NCBI GenBank assembly: GCA_964597075.1
Contig: CAZQXC010000018.1
Location: 1 to 30,609, forward strand
Length of the DNA: 30,609 nt
Source of the DNA: UBA2336 sp964597075
Lineage (GTDB): Bacteria > Bacteroidota > Bacteroidia > Cytophagales > Cyclobacteriaceae
Direction: 5' to 3'
Below the pieces are notes generated by a model, which saw only the letters and a program-made list of their open reading frames with translations, had not been told where the DNA came from and ran no database searches. This document shows, one piece after another, positions 28,703 through 30,609 of the stretch; position 1 is the stretch's first letter, and every line of letters starts with the position of its first letter. The position numbers were made by a program, and so were the translations under genes.

Positions 28703-30609
28703 ATGGCAAAGGAAAAATCAAAACAAGCCGCTGACGAACAGGAAGAAATCAAAGCGGTTAAAAAGAAGGTTGTAGAAGAAAACGTCTCTGTTGAAATTGA
28801 TGAGATTGATCCGCTTGCAGAGGTTAAAGCTCTGGAAAAGGAAGAAATTGAGTCAGAAGCGATTCCGGTAACGGAACTTCGCAAAGCTGTTAAGGCGATG
28901 GCTGTTCCAGGTGCTTTCGATTGGGATGCCTACGAGCGTAAAGGCTTTGGCGAAGGCTATTCAGCTAGCGACCGCGACCAGATGGAGAAACTCTATGCCG
29001 GTACGGTAACTACCGTTGATAGTGGTGAGGTGGTAGATGGAATTGTGGTGGGAATAAATGATCGCGATGTAATTTTAAATATCGGATTCAAGTCAGACGG
29101 ACTAGTGCCGTTGGCTGAATTCAAAGATGTACCCAATTTGAAAATTGGTGACAAAGTTGAAATCTTTATTGAAGAGCGCGAAGACCTTATGGGTCAATTG
29201 GTGCTTAGCCGTAGAAAAGCAAAATTAGTGAAGGGCTGGGAGCGCATTCAAAAGGCTTTGGATGAAGATTTAGTGATTGAAGGTTTTGTTAAGCGCAGAA
29301 CGAAGGGTGGACTGATCGTGGATGTACACGGTATTGAAGCTTTCTTACCCGGTTCACAAATTGATGTTAAGCCTATCCGCGATTTTGATATTTATGTGAA
29401 CAAGTCGATGGAAGTGAAGGTGGTGAAAATCAACTACACCAACGACAACGTAGTGGTTTCACACAAAGTGTTGATCGAGAAAGATCTGGAAGAGCAGAAG
29501 GTAGCCATCCTCAGCAACCTGGAAAAAGGTCAGGTGTTGGAAGGAACAATTAAGAACATGACCAACTTTGGGGTGTTCATTGATTTGGGTGGTGTTGACG
29601 GACTTCTGCACATTACCGATATATCATGGGGCCGTATCAACCATCCTGAAGAAGTATTGAAACTTGATCAAGTGGTGAAAGTGGTGGTGCTTGAGTTTGA
29701 TGGCGAGAAGAAGCGCATCAGCCTGGGCATGAAACAACTTACAGATCACCCGTGGGCATCATTGCCTGCCGAGATTACAGTAGGATCAAAAGTGAAAGGT
29801 AAAATTGTAAACGTAGCCGACTATGGTGCGTTCCTTGAGCTTCAACCGGGTGTAGAAGGCTTGATCCACGTAAGTGAAATGAGCTGGTCTCAACATCTTC
29901 GTAATCCACAAGACTTCATGAAAGTGAGTGATGAGATCGAAGCGGTTGTACTCACCATCGATCGCGAAGAAAGAAAGATGTCGTTGGGTATTAAGCAACT
30001 TTCTGAAGATCCATGGACACGCCAGGATGTGCTTACCAAGTATGCTATTGGTACCAGGCATGAAGGTATTGTTCGCAACCTTACTAACTTCGGTTTATTC
30101 ATAGAGCTTGAAGAAGGCATTGACGGACTTGTACATGTATCTGATTTAAGCTGGACCAAGAAGATCAAGCACCCTTCAGAATTTGTGAAGGTTGGTGATA
30201 AATTACAGGTAGTAGTATTGGAGCTTGATGCATCAAACCGCAGACTTGCTTTGAGTCATAAGCACCTGGAAGAAAATCCTTGGGATACCTTTGAAAACGT
30301 ATTTACTATAGGCTCAGTACATAAGTGTACCGTTATTAACAAAAATGATAAAGGTGCCGTGTTGGAACTTCCTTATGGTATTGAAGGATTCTGTTCGACC
30401 AAGAACCTGGTTAAGGAAGATGAAGGTAAGATTGAAGTTGGTGATTCACTGGACTTCAAAGTGCTTGAGTTTTCTAAGGATGACCGCAGAATTTCCTTGT
30501 CGCATAAGGCTATGTTCTCTACAGAAGATGACAAGCAGCCTGCTGCCAAGAAGAAAGCTGCTCCGGCATCAAAAGGTAAAACCATTGACAAGATCAACCA
30601 GGAAGTTGA
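28703..30609 (+). CDS. rpsA: 30S ribosomal protein S1 (3' end outside window)
   Basis: An open frame of 635 complete codons from ATG 28703 (MAKEKSKQAADEQEE) to the window edge without an in-frame stop; the final tga is out of frame. After a charged, Lys/Glu-rich N-terminus of about 90 residues come six S1 RNA-binding domains at about 105-175, 190-255, 279-350, 360-432, 449-520 and 536-600. Typical domain starts are GTIKNMTNFGVFIDLGGVDG and GIVRNLTNFGLFIELEEGID. The protein ends in a Lys/Ala-rich tail. S1 is the mRNA-binding protein of the small ribosomal subunit and matters for initiation, notably in Bacteroidetes, which use little Shine-Dalgarno pairing. Only the last few residues seem to be missing. 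Confidence 0.96.
   Translation, partial: MAKEKSKQAADEQEEIKAVKKKVVEENVSVEIDEIDPLAEVKALEKEEIESEAIPVTELRKAVKAMAVPGAFDWDAYERKGFGEGYSASDRDQMEKLYAGTVTTVDSGEVVDGIVVGINDRDVILNIGFKSDGLVPLAEFKDVPNLKIGDKVEIFIEEREDLMGQLVLSRRKAKLVKGWERIQKALDEDLVIEGFVKRRTKGGLIVDVHGIEAFLPGSQIDVKPIRDFDIYVNKSMEVKVVKINYTNDNVVVSHKVLIEKDLEEQKVAILSNLEKGQVLEGTIKNMTNFGVFIDLGGVDGLLHITDISWGRINHPEEVLKLDQVVKVVVLEFDGEKKRISLGMKQLTDHPWASLPAEITVGSKVKGKIVNVADYGAFLELQPGVEGLIHVSEMSWSQHLRNPQDFMKVSDEIEAVVLTIDREERKMSLGIKQLSEDPWTRQDVLTKYAIGTRHEGIVRNLTNFGLFIELEEGIDGLVHVSDLSWTKKIKHPSEFVKVGDKLQVVVLELDASNRRLALSHKHLEENPWDTFENVFTIGSVHKCTVINKNDKGAVLELPYGIEGFCSTKNLVKEDEGKIEVGDSLDFKVLEFSKDDRRISLSHKAMFSTEDDKQPAAKKKAAPASKGKTIDKINQEV

Noticed and set aside
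30607..30609. Apparent TGA stop at the window end for rpsA
   Set aside because: It is out of frame with the rpsA reading frame (last codon boundaries 30605-30607), so the gene continues beyond the window.

Overview
The window looks like a draft or metagenome-assembled scaffold from a gliding-type Bacteroidota, most likely order Cytophagales. The reasons are: a gldA-gldF-gldG transporter operon; several -7 boxes of the Bacteroidetes form TAnnTTTG close to start codons, with little Shine-Dalgarno signal; moderate GC; many SpII lipoproteins; and MacB-like permease, GH16, NTF2-like and DUF4369/thioredoxin proteins typical of the phylum. Two 10-N blocks (639-648 and 22269-22278) mark contig joins. 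No rRNA, tRNA, CRISPR array, prophage or insertion sequence was seen.

Layout. 1-716 (-): 5' part of a MacB/FtsX-type ABC permease, cut by the window edge and by an N block. 855-4153 (-): type II NADH dehydrogenase followed by a Kup potassium transporter. 4342-5082 (+): coiled-coil lipoprotein. 5135-8188 (-): divalent-cation operon of CorA plus two tandem CaCA Na+/Ca2+ exchangers. 8316-9290 (+): long-chain polyprenyl diphosphate synthase. 9372-11398 (-): an unknown protein and a secreted thioredoxin-like protein. 11565-15830 (+): tightly overlapping gldA-gldF-gldG-DUF4340, then dnaN (15924-17048) and a lipoprotein. 17900-20054: phosphodiesterase, membrane coiled-coil protein and GH16 lipoprotein. 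20055-20507: gene-free, with palindromic repeats and a lac-operator-like word. 20508-22033: YkgJ-type Cys-cluster protein, a small membrane protein and a thioredoxin-fold protein. 22301-24191 (-): 42-aa membrane protein, HD hydrolase and TPR receptor-like protein. 24326-26392: small secreted or lipoprotein genes. 26525-28561 (+): ABC ATPase plus TolC. 28703-end (+): ribosomal protein S1, running off the window.

The most interesting signal is regulatory. The permease at the left end and the ABC-ATPase/TolC operon at the right end, on opposite strands about 26 kb apart, each have a -24/-12 (sigma-54-like) element before the start codon. Each also has, 55-90 bp further upstream, inverted half-sites of the form TGTCCG-N4-CGGACA, with the left half-site recurring 20 bp away. 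This suggests one enhancer-binding regulator controlling a dispersed efflux system in which the permease and the ATPase/outer-membrane channel are encoded apart. Other signals are a family of intergenic hairpins ending in GCGATGACC, duplicated CaCA exchangers, and two small membrane-protein genes.
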